7,001 bases of DNA from Limnohabitans sp. (GTDB lineage Bacteria > Pseudomonadota > Gammaproteobacteria > Burkholderiales > Burkholderiaceae_C), in the NCBI GenBank assembly GCA_018883305.1, contig VEQI01000181.1, positions 1-7,001 of the forward strand, given 5' to 3'. Below are positions 1 through 6,971 of the stretch, piece after piece. Within the stretch, counting starts at the first letter, position 1, and each line of letters opens with the position of its first letter. Below the pieces are notes generated by a model, which did not search any database, was not told the origin of the DNA, and worked only from the letters and a program-made list of their open reading frames with translations. A program made the translations under genes and the position numbers.

Positions 1-255
1 AAAGAAGGCATTCACCCCGCTTACCGCGACGTGTGCTTCATTGACCTGTCCAACGGTTTCAAGTTCGTGACCCGTTCTTGCGTCAACACCAAGGAAACCG
101 TGAAGATGGACGACGGCCGCGAGCTGCCCCTCTTCAAGCTGGACACCTCCAGTGAGTCGCACCCCTTCTACACCGGCACGCAGAAGTCGGTGGACAACAT
201 GGGCGGCCGCGTGGAGCGCTTCCGCAACCGTTACGGCAAGACCGCTGCCAAGTAA
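1..255 (+). CDS. rpmE2: Type B 50S ribosomal protein L31 (5' end just outside the window)
   Basis: Small protein of the large ribosomal subunit. Frame 1 is open from the first base and gives 84 residues beginning KEGIHPAYRDV. Family members begin M-K-x-G-I-H-P, so base 1 is most likely codon 2, with only the start codon cut off. The central SNGFKF and TRSC segments, the SSESHPFYTGTQK block and the FRNRYGK end are hallmarks of L31. The two cysteines (about residues 13 and 28) are not in CxxC pairs, so this is the zinc-independent type B form rather than the zinc-ribbon type A form. In other bacteria type B paralogues can be zinc-regulated, but the upstream control region is not visible here. 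In betaproteobacteria the gene often follows rho, which would lie to the left. A strong terminator follows 20 bases after the stop, so it ends its transcript here. Confidence 0.95.
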   Translation, partial: KEGIHPAYRDVCFIDLSNGFKFVTRSCVNTKETVKMDDGRELPLFKLDTSSESHPFYTGTQKSVDNMGGRVERFRNRYGKTAAK

Positions 256-274
256 TTTCGCAGCGCTTTCCCAC

Positions 275-310
275 AAGGCAGCCCGGCACCGCCGCGCTGC
301 CTTTGTTTTT
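275..310 (+). terminator. Rho-independent terminator of rpmE2
   Basis: An 8-bp perfect stem (275-282 AAGGCAGC with 296-303 GCTGCCTT) encloses a second 4-bp stem (284-287 CGGC with 291-294 GCCG) around an ACC loop. The two stems are separated by a C/C mismatch (283/295). A T5 tract (306-310) follows. Position, stem strength and T-tract all fit an intrinsic terminator for the ribosomal protein gene. It ends only 26 bases before the next start codon. Confidence 0.9.
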
Positions 311-336
311 ATCCTCGCAGACCTTTTGCCCCCGCT

Positions 337-2058
337 GTGTCACACTCACGCGCTGTGAACCGCCCCACCCCCGCCATCGTTGCCCAGGACGCCGTGCGCC
401 GACTGCCGCGTGTGGCGCTGTGGCTGTTTTGCCTGGCCTACCTGCTGCCGGGCTGGCTGGGTCGCGAGCCCTGGAAATCTCTGGACATGGGCGCCTTTGG
501 CTACATGCTGGCCTTGGCGCAGGGAAACTCGTCCTGGTGGCAACCTTTGCTGTTGGGACAAGCGCCTGAAATCGACGCGCTCCTGCCTTACTGGCTGGGG
601 GCCTGGTTCATCCAGCTCTCCCCCTCGGGCTGGGACTTGGCCCTGATGGCCAGAGTGCCGTTTCTGCTGCTGTCCGGCCTCACACTCGCGGGCACCTGGT
701 ATGGCGTGTACTACTTGGCCCGCGCACCACAAGCGCAGCCCGTGGCCTTTGCCTTTGGCGGGGAAGCCTCGCCCAAAGACTATGCCCGTACGCTGGCGGA
801 CGCCGGCCTGCTGGCGTTGATCGCCTGCCTGGGCCTGGCCCGCATGGCCCATGAAATCACGCCGTTGCTGGTGCAACTGGCCTGTGTCAGTCTGGTGTTT
901 TACGGCGTGGCGGTGGTGGTGGCGCATCCTGGCCGAAGCCTGACCGCCTTTGCCCTGGGGGTGTTCGGCCTGACGTTGAGTGGTGCGCCCAGCCTGGCGC
1001 TGATCCTGGGCCTGGGCTCGGTCTTGCTGTGTCGCCTGGACCCCGAGGTGCAACAACGTCGGGCCTTACTGGGCCTGCTGCTCATTTGCGCCCTGGCAGC
1101 CCTGCTGGCGCAAGGGCTGGACCTGTGGCGCTGGCGCCTGGTCAGCCTGCCCCAGGAAGCCGCCGCCTGGCGCAGCCTGTTGCGGCTGATGATGTGGTTC
1201 ACCTGGCCCACCTGGCCCCTGGCGCTGTGGACGATCTGGCGCTGGCGCGGTCACTGGACCACCATCCGCTGGAGCCGGCATCTGATGATTCCGCTGTGGT
1301 TTGCCACGCTGGCGCTGGTGACGTCCGTCATGACGGGCTCACCAGACCGGACCCTGCTGCTGGCGCTGCCTGCCCTGTCCGCCCTGGCCGCGTTTGCCTT
1401 GCCCACCCTGCGCCGCAGCGTGAAGGCATTGATCGACTGGTTCACCCTGCTGTTTTTCAGCGGCTGCGCCCTGGTGATCTGGGTGGTGTGGGTGGCCATG
1501 CAAACCGGTTGGCCCGCCCAGCCAGCCGCCAACGTGACCCGCCTGGTGCCGGGCTTTGATCCCCGTTTCGGTCCGCTGGCATGTGCCGTGGCCCTGCTGG
1601 CCACTGGCGTCTGGTGCTGGCTGGTGCGCTGGCGTGTGGGCCGCCACCGGGCGGCACTGTGGAAAAGCCTGGTGCTACCCGCAGCCGGCGCGGCGTTGTG
1701 CTGGTTGTTGTTGATGACGCTGTGGTTGCCCATGCTGGACTTTGCTCGCAGCTACGCGCCTTTGGTGCGCAACGTGGTGACCCTGATGGGCCCAACCGAG
1801 TGTGTTCAGGTGCATGGGCTCACCCAAGGTCAGATGGCCGCGTTTGCCTACCATGGGCGGTTGCGACTCGAACCCCTCGTCACGACCTCGGAATCCGCCC
1901 CCTCGTGCCCTTGGCTGATTGTGGACTCTGATGCCCTGCCCGCCCTGGCAGGCAGCACCTGGCTTGCGCCCTGGACCCGGGTGCAGACCGTGCGCCGCCC
2001 CTCGGACGACAACGAGGATGTGGTGCTGTGGCGCCGCACTACCCGCAGGGCGCCATGA
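337..2058 (+). CDS. Putative GT-C fold (GT39/ArnT-like) integral membrane glycosyltransferase
   Basis: 573-residue multi-pass inner-membrane protein. The first membrane segment lies at about residues 25-42. A periplasmic-type loop follows with REPWKSLDMGAFGY (43-56), SWWQPLLLG (66-74) and a Pro-Tyr-Trp-Leu-Gly-Ala segment (84-89). This pattern is the one seen in GT39/ArnT-type transferases, which move a sugar from a polyprenyl-phosphate carrier on the outer face of the membrane. About ten further hydrophobic segments follow to residue 467, with Trp/Arg-rich loops such as WRWRL. A soluble C-terminal region (about 468-573, starting DFARSYAPL) resembles the family's periplasmic tail. The acidic loop residue is D50 in an LDM context rather than the usual Asp-Glu pair, so activity is inferred. 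The start is GTG 337 with no clear Shine-Dalgarno; GTG 355 is an alternative. It overlaps the MATE gene by ATGA. Substrate unknown; a non-enzymatic relative is possible. Confidence 0.7.
   Translation: MSHSRAVNRPTPAIVAQDAVRRLPRVALWLFCLAYLLPGWLGREPWKSLDMGAFGYMLALAQGNSSWWQPLLLGQAPEIDALLPYWLGAWFIQLSPSGWDLALMARVPFLLLSGLTLAGTWYGVYYLARAPQAQPVAFAFGGEASPKDYARTLADAGLLALIACLGLARMAHEITPLLVQLACVSLVFYGVAVVVAHPGRSLTAFALGVFGLTLSGAPSLALILGLGSVLLCRLDPEVQQRRALLGLLLICALAALLAQGLDLWRWRLVSLPQEAAAWRSLLRLMMWFTWPTWPLALWTIWRWRGHWTTIRWSRHLMIPLWFATLALVTSVMTGSPDRTLLLALPALSALAAFALPTLRRSVKALIDWFTLLFFSGCALVIWVVWVAMQTGWPAQPAANVTRLVPGFDPRFGPLACAVALLATGVWCWLVRWRVGRHRAALWKSLVLPAAGAALCWLLLMTLWLPMLDFARSYAPLVRNVVTLMGPTECVQVHGLTQGQMAAFAYHGRLRLEPLVTTSESAPSCPWLIVDSDALPALAGSTWLAPWTRVQTVRRPSDDNEDVVLWRRTTRRAP
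2047..2058 (+). promoter_or_regulatory. ATGA stop/start overlap with AGGG ribosome site
   Basis: The stop of the glycosyltransferase-like gene (TGA 2056-2058) overlaps the ATG (2055-2057) of the MATE gene. An AGGG at 2047-2050 stands 4 bases before that ATG. This fixes the MATE start at 2055 instead of the in-frame GTG at 2028 and indicates translational coupling within one mRNA. Confidence 0.75.
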
Positions 2059-3410
2059 ATGAGCGCGGCCTGATTGTCCGACAAGCGGGCACCGTACTGG
2101 TCGGCCAGGTGGCGGTGGTGGCTTTTGGTGTCATTGACACCCTGGTGGCTGGGCGTCACTCCGAAGCGGCCCTGGCAGCGTTGTCGGTGGGGTCAGCGGT
2201 CTACATCACCGTCTTTGTCATGTTGATGGGGCTTCAGCAAGCCTTGCTGCCTGTCCTGTCAGAACTGCACGGCGCCAATCGCCCGGACGAAGTGGGTCGG
2301 CAGTTCCGGCAATCGCTCTACTTGTGGGCCCTCAACTCGGTGGTGGGCATGCTGGCCTTGCTCTGGCCCGCCCCTCTGCTGCACTGGACCGATGTGCCCG
2401 AGGCCCTGCAACCAGCGGTGCATGACTACTTGCGCATTCTGGCCTGGTCATTGCCGCCGGCGCTGTTGTTTCGTCTTTTCAGCACGCTGAATCAAAGCCT
2501 GGGCCGCCCCAAGTCGGTGACCTGGATCCAGGTCATGGCGCTGGGCCTGAAAGTGCCCCTGTCGTTCCTGTTGGCCCTGGGCGCGGGTGACTGGGCTGGG
2601 TGGGGCCTGGCTGGATGTGCCTATGCCACCTTGGCCGTCAACAGCGCCATGATCTTGATGGCCGCTTACTTGCTGCGTCAACGTGCGTTTTATGAGCCGT
2701 ATCGGCTGTGGCACCGACTGGAAAAGCCGGATCGACGGGTGTTGTGGCAACTGGCTCGCCTGGGAATTCCGAATGCCTTGTCCGTGACCGTGGAGGTCAC
2801 CTCGTTCACGCTGATGGCGCTGTTCATTGCCCGTCTGGGCACGGTGGCGTCGGCCAGCCATCAGATCATGACCAGCCTGGCGGCGCTGGTGTACATGGTG
2901 CCGTTGTCGTTCGCCATCGCCACCAGCGCCCGTGTGAGCTACTGGCTGGGTGCGCAACAGCCGCGTGAAGCCATCCGTGCCACGCGCGACGGCTTTGTGC
3001 TGGTCGTGGGTTTTGCGCTGGTGCTGGCCGTCATGATCCTGAGCTTGCGCTCCCCGATTGCCCAGGCCTATACGCGCCAGCCGGCCGTGGCGTTGATGGC
3101 CAGCGGCATGATGGCCTGGCTGGCGTTGTATTTGCTGGCTGACGCCATCCAGGTGATGTGCTTTTTCCTGTTGCGCTGCTACCGCGTCACGCTGGCGCCC
3201 TTGATGATTTACAGCGTGTTGCTCTGGGGTTTCGGCCTCTCGGGCGGCTATCGGCTGGCGTATCAGGGCTGGGGGCCCTGGTCCGCCTGGCAACATCCGG
3301 TGGCGTTCTGGATCACCAGCAGTTGTGCGCTGGTGCTGGCCTCAGTCCTGATGGCCACGCTCTTGCGCTGGACTCAGCGCAGCCGTGAAGCCCGCGTGCA
3401 AGTCGGCTGA
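2055..3410 (+). CDS. MATE family efflux transporter (NorM-like)
   Basis: 451-residue cation-coupled antiporter of the inner membrane. The family exports cationic drugs, dyes or metabolites in exchange for Na+ or H+. It shows about twelve hydrophobic segments in two similar halves. The N-terminal GQVAVVAFGVIDTLVAG segment (17-33) is the typical MATE opening. Acidic residues sit where Vibrio cholerae NorM has its coupling residues: D28 (NorM D36), E247 in VEVTSFTLMALF (NorM E255) and D363 in ADAIQV (NorM D371), all with the same offset of eight, from memory of NorM numbering. This supports a working antiporter. Length matches the family. The ATG at 2055 overlaps the upstream stop, so it is probably co-translated with the glycosyltransferase-like protein. 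Its last 69 bases are antisense to the end of phoR. MATE proteins belong to the MOP superfamily with the Wzx and MurJ flippases, so a lipid-linked substrate cannot be ruled out. Confidence 0.92.
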   Translation: MNERGLIVRQAGTVLVGQVAVVAFGVIDTLVAGRHSEAALAALSVGSAVYITVFVMLMGLQQALLPVLSELHGANRPDEVGRQFRQSLYLWALNSVVGMLALLWPAPLLHWTDVPEALQPAVHDYLRILAWSLPPALLFRLFSTLNQSLGRPKSVTWIQVMALGLKVPLSFLLALGAGDWAGWGLAGCAYATLAVNSAMILMAAYLLRQRAFYEPYRLWHRLEKPDRRVLWQLARLGIPNALSVTVEVTSFTLMALFIARLGTVASASHQIMTSLAALVYMVPLSFAIATSARVSYWLGAQQPREAIRATRDGFVLVVGFALVLAVMILSLRSPIAQAYTRQPAVALMASGMMAWLALYLLADAIQVMCFFLLRCYRVTLAPLMIYSVLLWGFGLSGGYRLAYQGWGPWSAWQHPVAFWITSSCALVLASVLMATLLRWTQRSREARVQVG

Positions 3411-4745
3411 ATCCACAAAGCGCTCCAGCGGCAAGTGAAATGCAAAGCGTGAGCCCTGTCCGGGCACGCTGCTGATGTGCATCTGACCCCCATGGCGCTG
3501 CACCACATGCTTGACGATGGCCAGCCCCAGACCCGTGCCCCCGGTCTCTCGCGAGCGGCTTCGATCCACGCGGTAGAACCGCTCGGTCAGGCGCGGCAGG
3601 TGCTCCGGGGCAATGCCAGGCCCATTGTCCTGAACCCAGAACTCCACGCCCTGTGGAGCATGCATGCGCCAGCCGATCTCCACCCGACCGCCTGCAGGCG
3701 TGTAACGCAAGGCATTGCTGATCAGGTTGGACATGGCACTTTGCAACTCGGCGCGCGCGCCGGCCACCGACGCGGCCTGCAAGGCCGGGTCGAAACTCAG
3801 CGCCAGGGTATGCGTGAGGCTGGCCTCCTCATGGGTGCCACCAGCCAGTACACGTGCATCTTGCACACAGGCTTGCCAGAGGGAGGCCACCGGCGTGCGT
3901 TCACTCATGCCCGGCAAGGGACTGCCTTCCAGCCGAGACAGGGTGAGCAAGTCGGACACCAATGTCTGCATGCGGTGCGACTGCTGCGACATCAGTCCCA
4001 GATACCGCGCCCGCTCGTCCTCGGACAAAGGCAAGGTCTGCAGCGTTTCGATGAAGCCAGACAGCACCGTCAGCGGTGTTCGAATTTCATGCGACACATT
4101 GGCCACGAAATCGCGCCGCATGGTTTCAGCCTGCTCCAGCGCAGTGATGTCACGGCTGAGCAGCAACCGATGACCATCCCCAAAGGGGAACCACTGCAGT
4201 GCAATCCGCAAGGGCGCATGCGGCTGGCTCAAGCGGGCGGTCATCACCAACCCCTGTGCGCCGCTGGCACCTTGCATGAAGGCATTGAACAGCGGGTCAC
4301 GCACCATGTTCGTCACCAATTGCAGACGGTCACGTTGCGCATCCAGGCCCAGGTGTTCTGCGGCAGTCTGGTTGCACCACTCGATGTGGTTACCTTCATC
4401 CAGCAGCAACACCCCGTTGGGCGAGGCCTGGATGGCCGCCGTCAGACGCGCCAGGCGGTCATCACTGCGTTGAATGTCCTGCCGCAAGCGACGATGCAGA
4501 CGACGCACTCGATCGGCCACCTCGCCCCACAGCCCCCAGTGCGTGGGCAGATCCTGCAGCTCCTCACGCAACACCCAGCGCAACACGCGCTGGCCACGCC
4601 ACACGTCCAACACCACCCACAAGCTGGCGCTCAGCACCGCGCCGGCGGTGGCGCCTTCCCACATGGGCCACCAGGGCTGCCACCAGGCGCCCGCCAACGT
4701 GCCAACCACCAGCATCAAAAAAAAGGTGAACAGGCGAGACAACAT
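3342..4745 (-). CDS. phoR: Phosphate regulon sensor histidine kinase PhoR
   Basis: 467-residue membrane sensor kinase that phosphorylates PhoB under phosphate limitation. Two N-terminal membrane segments (about 5-20 and 32-48) are joined by a very short Trp-rich loop, so there is no large periplasmic sensor, as in E. coli PhoR. Next come a basic linker (49-95), a PAS domain (about 100-200, with GVLLLD and IEWCNQTAAEHLG), HisKA with ANVSHEIRTPLTVLSGF and phosphoacceptor H219, then HATPase_c: N box NLISNALRYTP (340-350), DNGPGIA (373-379), ERFYRVD (388-394) and GGTGLGLAIVKH (402-413). Start ATG 4745 gives MLSRL, close to the E. coli start; an in-frame ATG at 4835 would extend into glmM. GAGG at 4763-4760 is a rather distant ribosome site. 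It lies 16 bases after glmM. Residues 446-467 form a tail encoded opposite the MATE gene. Codons 8-10 contain a T8 tract. phoB is not adjacent; assignment as PhoR rests on domain layout and N-terminal resemblance. Confidence 0.9.
   Translation of the reverse strand: MLSRLFTFFLMLVVGTLAGAWWQPWWPMWEGATAGAVLSASLWVVLDVWRGQRVLRWVLREELQDLPTHWGLWGEVADRVRRLHRRLRQDIQRSDDRLARLTAAIQASPNGVLLLDEGNHIEWCNQTAAEHLGLDAQRDRLQLVTNMVRDPLFNAFMQGASGAQGLVMTARLSQPHAPLRIALQWFPFGDGHRLLLSRDITALEQAETMRRDFVANVSHEIRTPLTVLSGFIETLQTLPLSEDERARYLGLMSQQSHRMQTLVSDLLTLSRLEGSPLPGMSERTPVASLWQACVQDARVLAGGTHEEASLTHTLALSFDPALQAASVAGARAELQSAMSNLISNALRYTPAGGRVEIGWRMHAPQGVEFWVQDNGPGIAPEHLPRLTERFYRVDRSRSRETGGTGLGLAIVKHVVQRHGGQMHISSVPGQGSRFAFHLPLERFVDSADLHAGFTAALSPAQERGHQD
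3364..3381. repeat. Inverted repeat inside the MATE/phoR convergent overlap
   Basis: TGCGCTG and CAGCGCA form a perfect 7-bp stem around GACT. It lies inside both coding sequences, where the two convergent transcripts would need to end. Neither strand has a T-tract after it, so it is not a standard intrinsic terminator. Confidence 0.4.
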
Positions 4746-4761
4746 ACAACGGTTGATGCCC

Positions 4762-6108
4762 TCAGGCCTGATCAGGCACTTGTCTGACCTGCTCGGCCAG
4801 GCGCTCGGCGCAGTCCTGTGCCAAACGTGCGTCATCGGCTTCCACCATCACACGCACCAGCGGCTCGGTCCCACTGGGACGGATCAGCACGCGTCCACGT
4901 GCGCCCAGTTCTGCCTCCACCGCACGAATGGCTTCTTGCAAAGGCGCATGCTGCTTCCATGCCTGCCCCGCGCGCAACCGCACATTGATGAGCGTTTGCG
5001 GATACAACACCACCTCTTGCAACAAGGCCGCCGGGCGCTGTCCACGCCGCACGCAGGCTTGCAGCACTTGCAAGGCACTCACCAGACCGTCACCGGTGCT
5101 GTGCTTGTCCAGCACCAGCAGATGGCCCGAGCTTTCGCCGCCCAGCAACCAGCCACGGCGGTCCAACCCCTCCAGCACGTAGCGGTCACCCACCGCCGCA
5201 CGTGCCATGTCCACGCCACGACGACGCAGCGCCACTTCAATGGCCAGGTTGGTCATCAAGGTGCCCACCACGCCCGGTACGGCCTCACCGCGATGCAGGC
5301 GATCATCGGCCAGCAGATACAACAATTCATCGCCATTGAACAGACGACCTTCGTGATCCACGATTTGCAGACGATCCGCATCGCCGTCCAGCGCAATGCC
5401 CAGATCGGCGCGTCGCTCCAGCACCGTTTGACGCAGCAACTCCGGATGGGTGGCGCCTACGCCCTGGTTGATGTTGAGGCCATCCGGGGCACATCCCACC
5501 GTGATGACCTCTGCCCCCAACTCATGGAACACCTTGGGTGCAATGTGATAGGCCGCACCATGCGCCGCATCCACCACCAGGCGCATGCCTTTGAGGGTGA
5601 GATCGGACGGAAAGGTGCTCTTGCAAAACTCGATATAGCGGCCCGCCGCATCATCCAGGCGACGCGACTTTCCCAGCGTGGCCGAATCCACCCACTGCGG
5701 CGCTTCGTCCATGGCGGCTTCCACCGCCAGTTCCCAGGTGTCGTCGAGCTTGCTGCCTTGCGCGCTGAAAAACTTGATACCGTTGTCCTGGAAGGGGTTG
5801 TGGCTGGCGCTGATCACCACCCCCAGGCTGGCGCGCTGCGCGCGCGTGAGATAGGCCACGCCCGGCGTGGGCAGCGGTCCCAGCAAGACCACGTCCACCC
5901 CCGCCGAGTTCAGCCCCGACTCCAGTGCCGACTCCAACATGTAGCCGGAAATACGGGTGTCCTTGCCAATCAACACCGTGGGCCGGGCTTCGGTTCGACG
6001 CAGGACACGACCCACCGCATGCCCCAGGCGCAACACAAAATCCGGCGTGATGGGCGACTGCCCCACCGTGCCTCGAATCCCATCCGTGCCAAAGTATTTA
6101 CGTGTCAT
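4762..6108 (-). CDS. glmM: Phosphoglucosamine mutase
   Basis: Cytoplasmic enzyme converting glucosamine-6-phosphate to glucosamine-1-phosphate, the step before GlmU in UDP-GlcNAc synthesis for peptidoglycan and LPS. The 448 residues match the usual length. In order: N-terminal YFGTDGIRG (5-13); active-site loop GVVISASHNP (96-105) with the phosphorylated serine S102 at the same number as in E. coli; Mg-binding DGDADR (241-246) with D241, D243 and D245; sugar-binding GGESSGH (323-329); and phosphate-binding RPSGTEP (410-416). All four catalytic elements are intact. The start ATG 6108 (MTRKYFGTDG) is fixed by the conserved N-terminus; an in-frame ATG at 6168 would overlap folP and add an unrelated stretch. 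No strong Shine-Dalgarno is visible before 6108. It follows folP by 32 bases and precedes phoR by 16, consistent with one operon. The folP-glmM order is widespread in proteobacteria. Confidence 0.98.
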   Translation of the reverse strand: MTRKYFGTDGIRGTVGQSPITPDFVLRLGHAVGRVLRRTEARPTVLIGKDTRISGYMLESALESGLNSAGVDVVLLGPLPTPGVAYLTRAQRASLGVVISASHNPFQDNGIKFFSAQGSKLDDTWELAVEAAMDEAPQWVDSATLGKSRRLDDAAGRYIEFCKSTFPSDLTLKGMRLVVDAAHGAAYHIAPKVFHELGAEVITVGCAPDGLNINQGVGATHPELLRQTVLERRADLGIALDGDADRLQIVDHEGRLFNGDELLYLLADDRLHRGEAVPGVVGTLMTNLAIEVALRRRGVDMARAAVGDRYVLEGLDRRGWLLGGESSGHLLVLDKHSTGDGLVSALQVLQACVRRGQRPAALLQEVVLYPQTLINVRLRAGQAWKQHAPLQEAIRAVEAELGARGRVLIRPSGTEPLVRVMVEADDARLAQDCAERLAEQVRQVPDQA

Positions 6109-6140
6109 TTTGATATTCGAAAAAGGTTGCCCGCATTGTC

Positions 6141-6971
6141 TCAGACCTGCTGACGCACCGCTTGCCACACTTGCAACGCGGCCACCGTATCAGCCACGTC
6201 GTGCACACGCACCAAGTGGGCACCGCGCTCCACGGCCAGCACGGCCGCCGTCACGGAAGGCACCAAGCGCTGCGCCACCTCCCGGCCGGTGACGGCACCC
6301 AGGGAGGATTTACGTGACCACGCAGCCAACAGTGGAAAGCCCATGGACAACAGTGCAGACTGTTCACGCAGGAGCGCAAAGTTCTGCGCCACGGTTTTGC
6401 CAAACCCAATGCCCGGATCGATGCAAATGCGTGAAGGTGCCACACCGGCTTGTAACAGCGCATCCGCGCGCGCGCGCAGAAAATTGCAGACCTCAGGCAC
6501 CACCTCGCCATCCATGGGCGCGCGTTGCATGGTTTGGGGCTCGCCATGCATGTGCATCACGCACACACCGCAGGATGAGGCTGCCGCACAGGTCAGCGTC
6601 CCCGGCTGGCGAAACCCCCAGATGTCGTTGAGGATGTCGACCCCCAACGCCAGGGCGCGCTGCATGGTGGCCAGTCGGTAGGTATCCACCGACACGGGCA
6701 CCTGCCATCGCATCAACTCTTGCAGCACAGGCGCCAGTCGTCGCCACTCCTCGTCATCGCTCAGAGGCTCGGCACCGGGACGAGAGGACTCTGCGCCAAG
6801 GTCCAGGATATCCGCCCCTTCACGCACCAACTGCTCGGCGTGGCGCAAGGCCGCCGTGGCATCCAGGTAGCGACCACCATCGGAAAAAGAGTCAGGGGTC
6901 AGGTTGACGATCCCCATGACACGAGGTCGGTCCAAGTCGAGACGAAACCGCGTGGTCTGCCAGAAAGACAC
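6141..6971 (-). CDS. folP: Dihydropteroate synthase
   Basis: Cytoplasmic enzyme joining 6-hydroxymethyl-7,8-dihydropterin diphosphate to p-aminobenzoate in folate synthesis; the sulfonamide target. Motifs, numbered from GTG 6971: VMGIVNLTPDSFSDGG (18-33), LGAESSRPGA (58-67), SVDTYR (94-99, D96), ND (115-116), DPGIGFGK (185-192), SRKS (219-222) and RVHD (255-258). From D96 onward these match E. coli numbering (D96, N115, D185, K221, R255, H257). Phe and Pro at the positions of E. coli F28 and P64 are retained, and no extra residues are seen in the DSFSDGG loop, so it looks like the chromosomal sulfonamide-sensitive type. Start choice: GTG 6971 gives VSFWQTTRF, starting close to where E. coli FolP does, and 276 residues. 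ATG 6989 adds six residues encoded inside a hairpin and would follow a possible upstream TGA (6993-6991) by one base; it cannot be excluded. First visible gene of the folP-glmM-phoR run. Confidence 0.96.
   Translation of the reverse strand: MSFWQTTRFRLDLDRPRVMGIVNLTPDSFSDGGRYLDATAALRHAEQLVREGADILDLGAESSRPGAEPLSDDEEWRRLAPVLQELMRWQVPVSVDTYRLATMQRALALGVDILNDIWGFRQPGTLTCAAASSCGVCVMHMHGEPQTMQRAPMDGEVVPEVCNFLRARADALLQAGVAPSRICIDPGIGFGKTVAQNFALLREQSALLSMGFPLLAAWSRKSSLGAVTGREVAQRLVPSVTAAVLAVERGAHLVRVHDVADTVAALQVWQAVRQQV

Noticed and set aside
346..1056. Minus-strand open frame of 236 codons opposite the glycosyltransferase-like gene
   Set aside because: Gln/Gly-rich antisense frame; the plus-strand frame has coherent membrane topology and an ATGA junction with the next gene.
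1201..1218. Tandem 9-base direct repeat (ACCTGGCCC twice)
   Set aside because: Only two in-frame copies, encoding Thr-Trp-Pro twice in a membrane protein; too short to call a repeat element.
2028..2054. Upstream GTG start for the MATE gene
   Set aside because: The ATG at 2055 has an AGGG ribosome site and the classical ATGA overlap; the nine extra residues do not look like a MATE N-terminus.
2448..3296. Minus-strand open frame of 282 codons opposite the MATE gene
   Set aside because: Antisense shadow of a clear transporter; Gln/His/Arg-rich with no membrane segments or known motif.
3477..4787. Plus-strand open frame of 436 codons opposite phoR
   Set aside because: Antisense to a clear histidine kinase; low-complexity His/Gln/Arg composition and no recognisable domain.
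4746..4835. Upstream extension of phoR to ATG 4835
   Set aside because: It would run into glmM and put 30 polar residues before the first membrane segment; the MLSRL start resembles known PhoR.
4474..6153. Long plus-strand open frame of 559 codons opposite glmM and the start of phoR
   Set aside because: It is antisense to glmM, whose catalytic motifs are all intact. Its product is rich in His, Gln and Arg without domains, as expected from the complement of GC-rich coding DNA.
6109..6168. Upstream extension of glmM to ATG 6168
   Set aside because: It would overlap folP and add 20 residues before the conserved MTRKYFGTDGIRG start.
6465..6477. Alternating CG tract of 13 bases, a possible Z-DNA former
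   Set aside because: It encodes an Arg-Ala run in folP and is expected from GC-rich codon use; no other signal supports a role.
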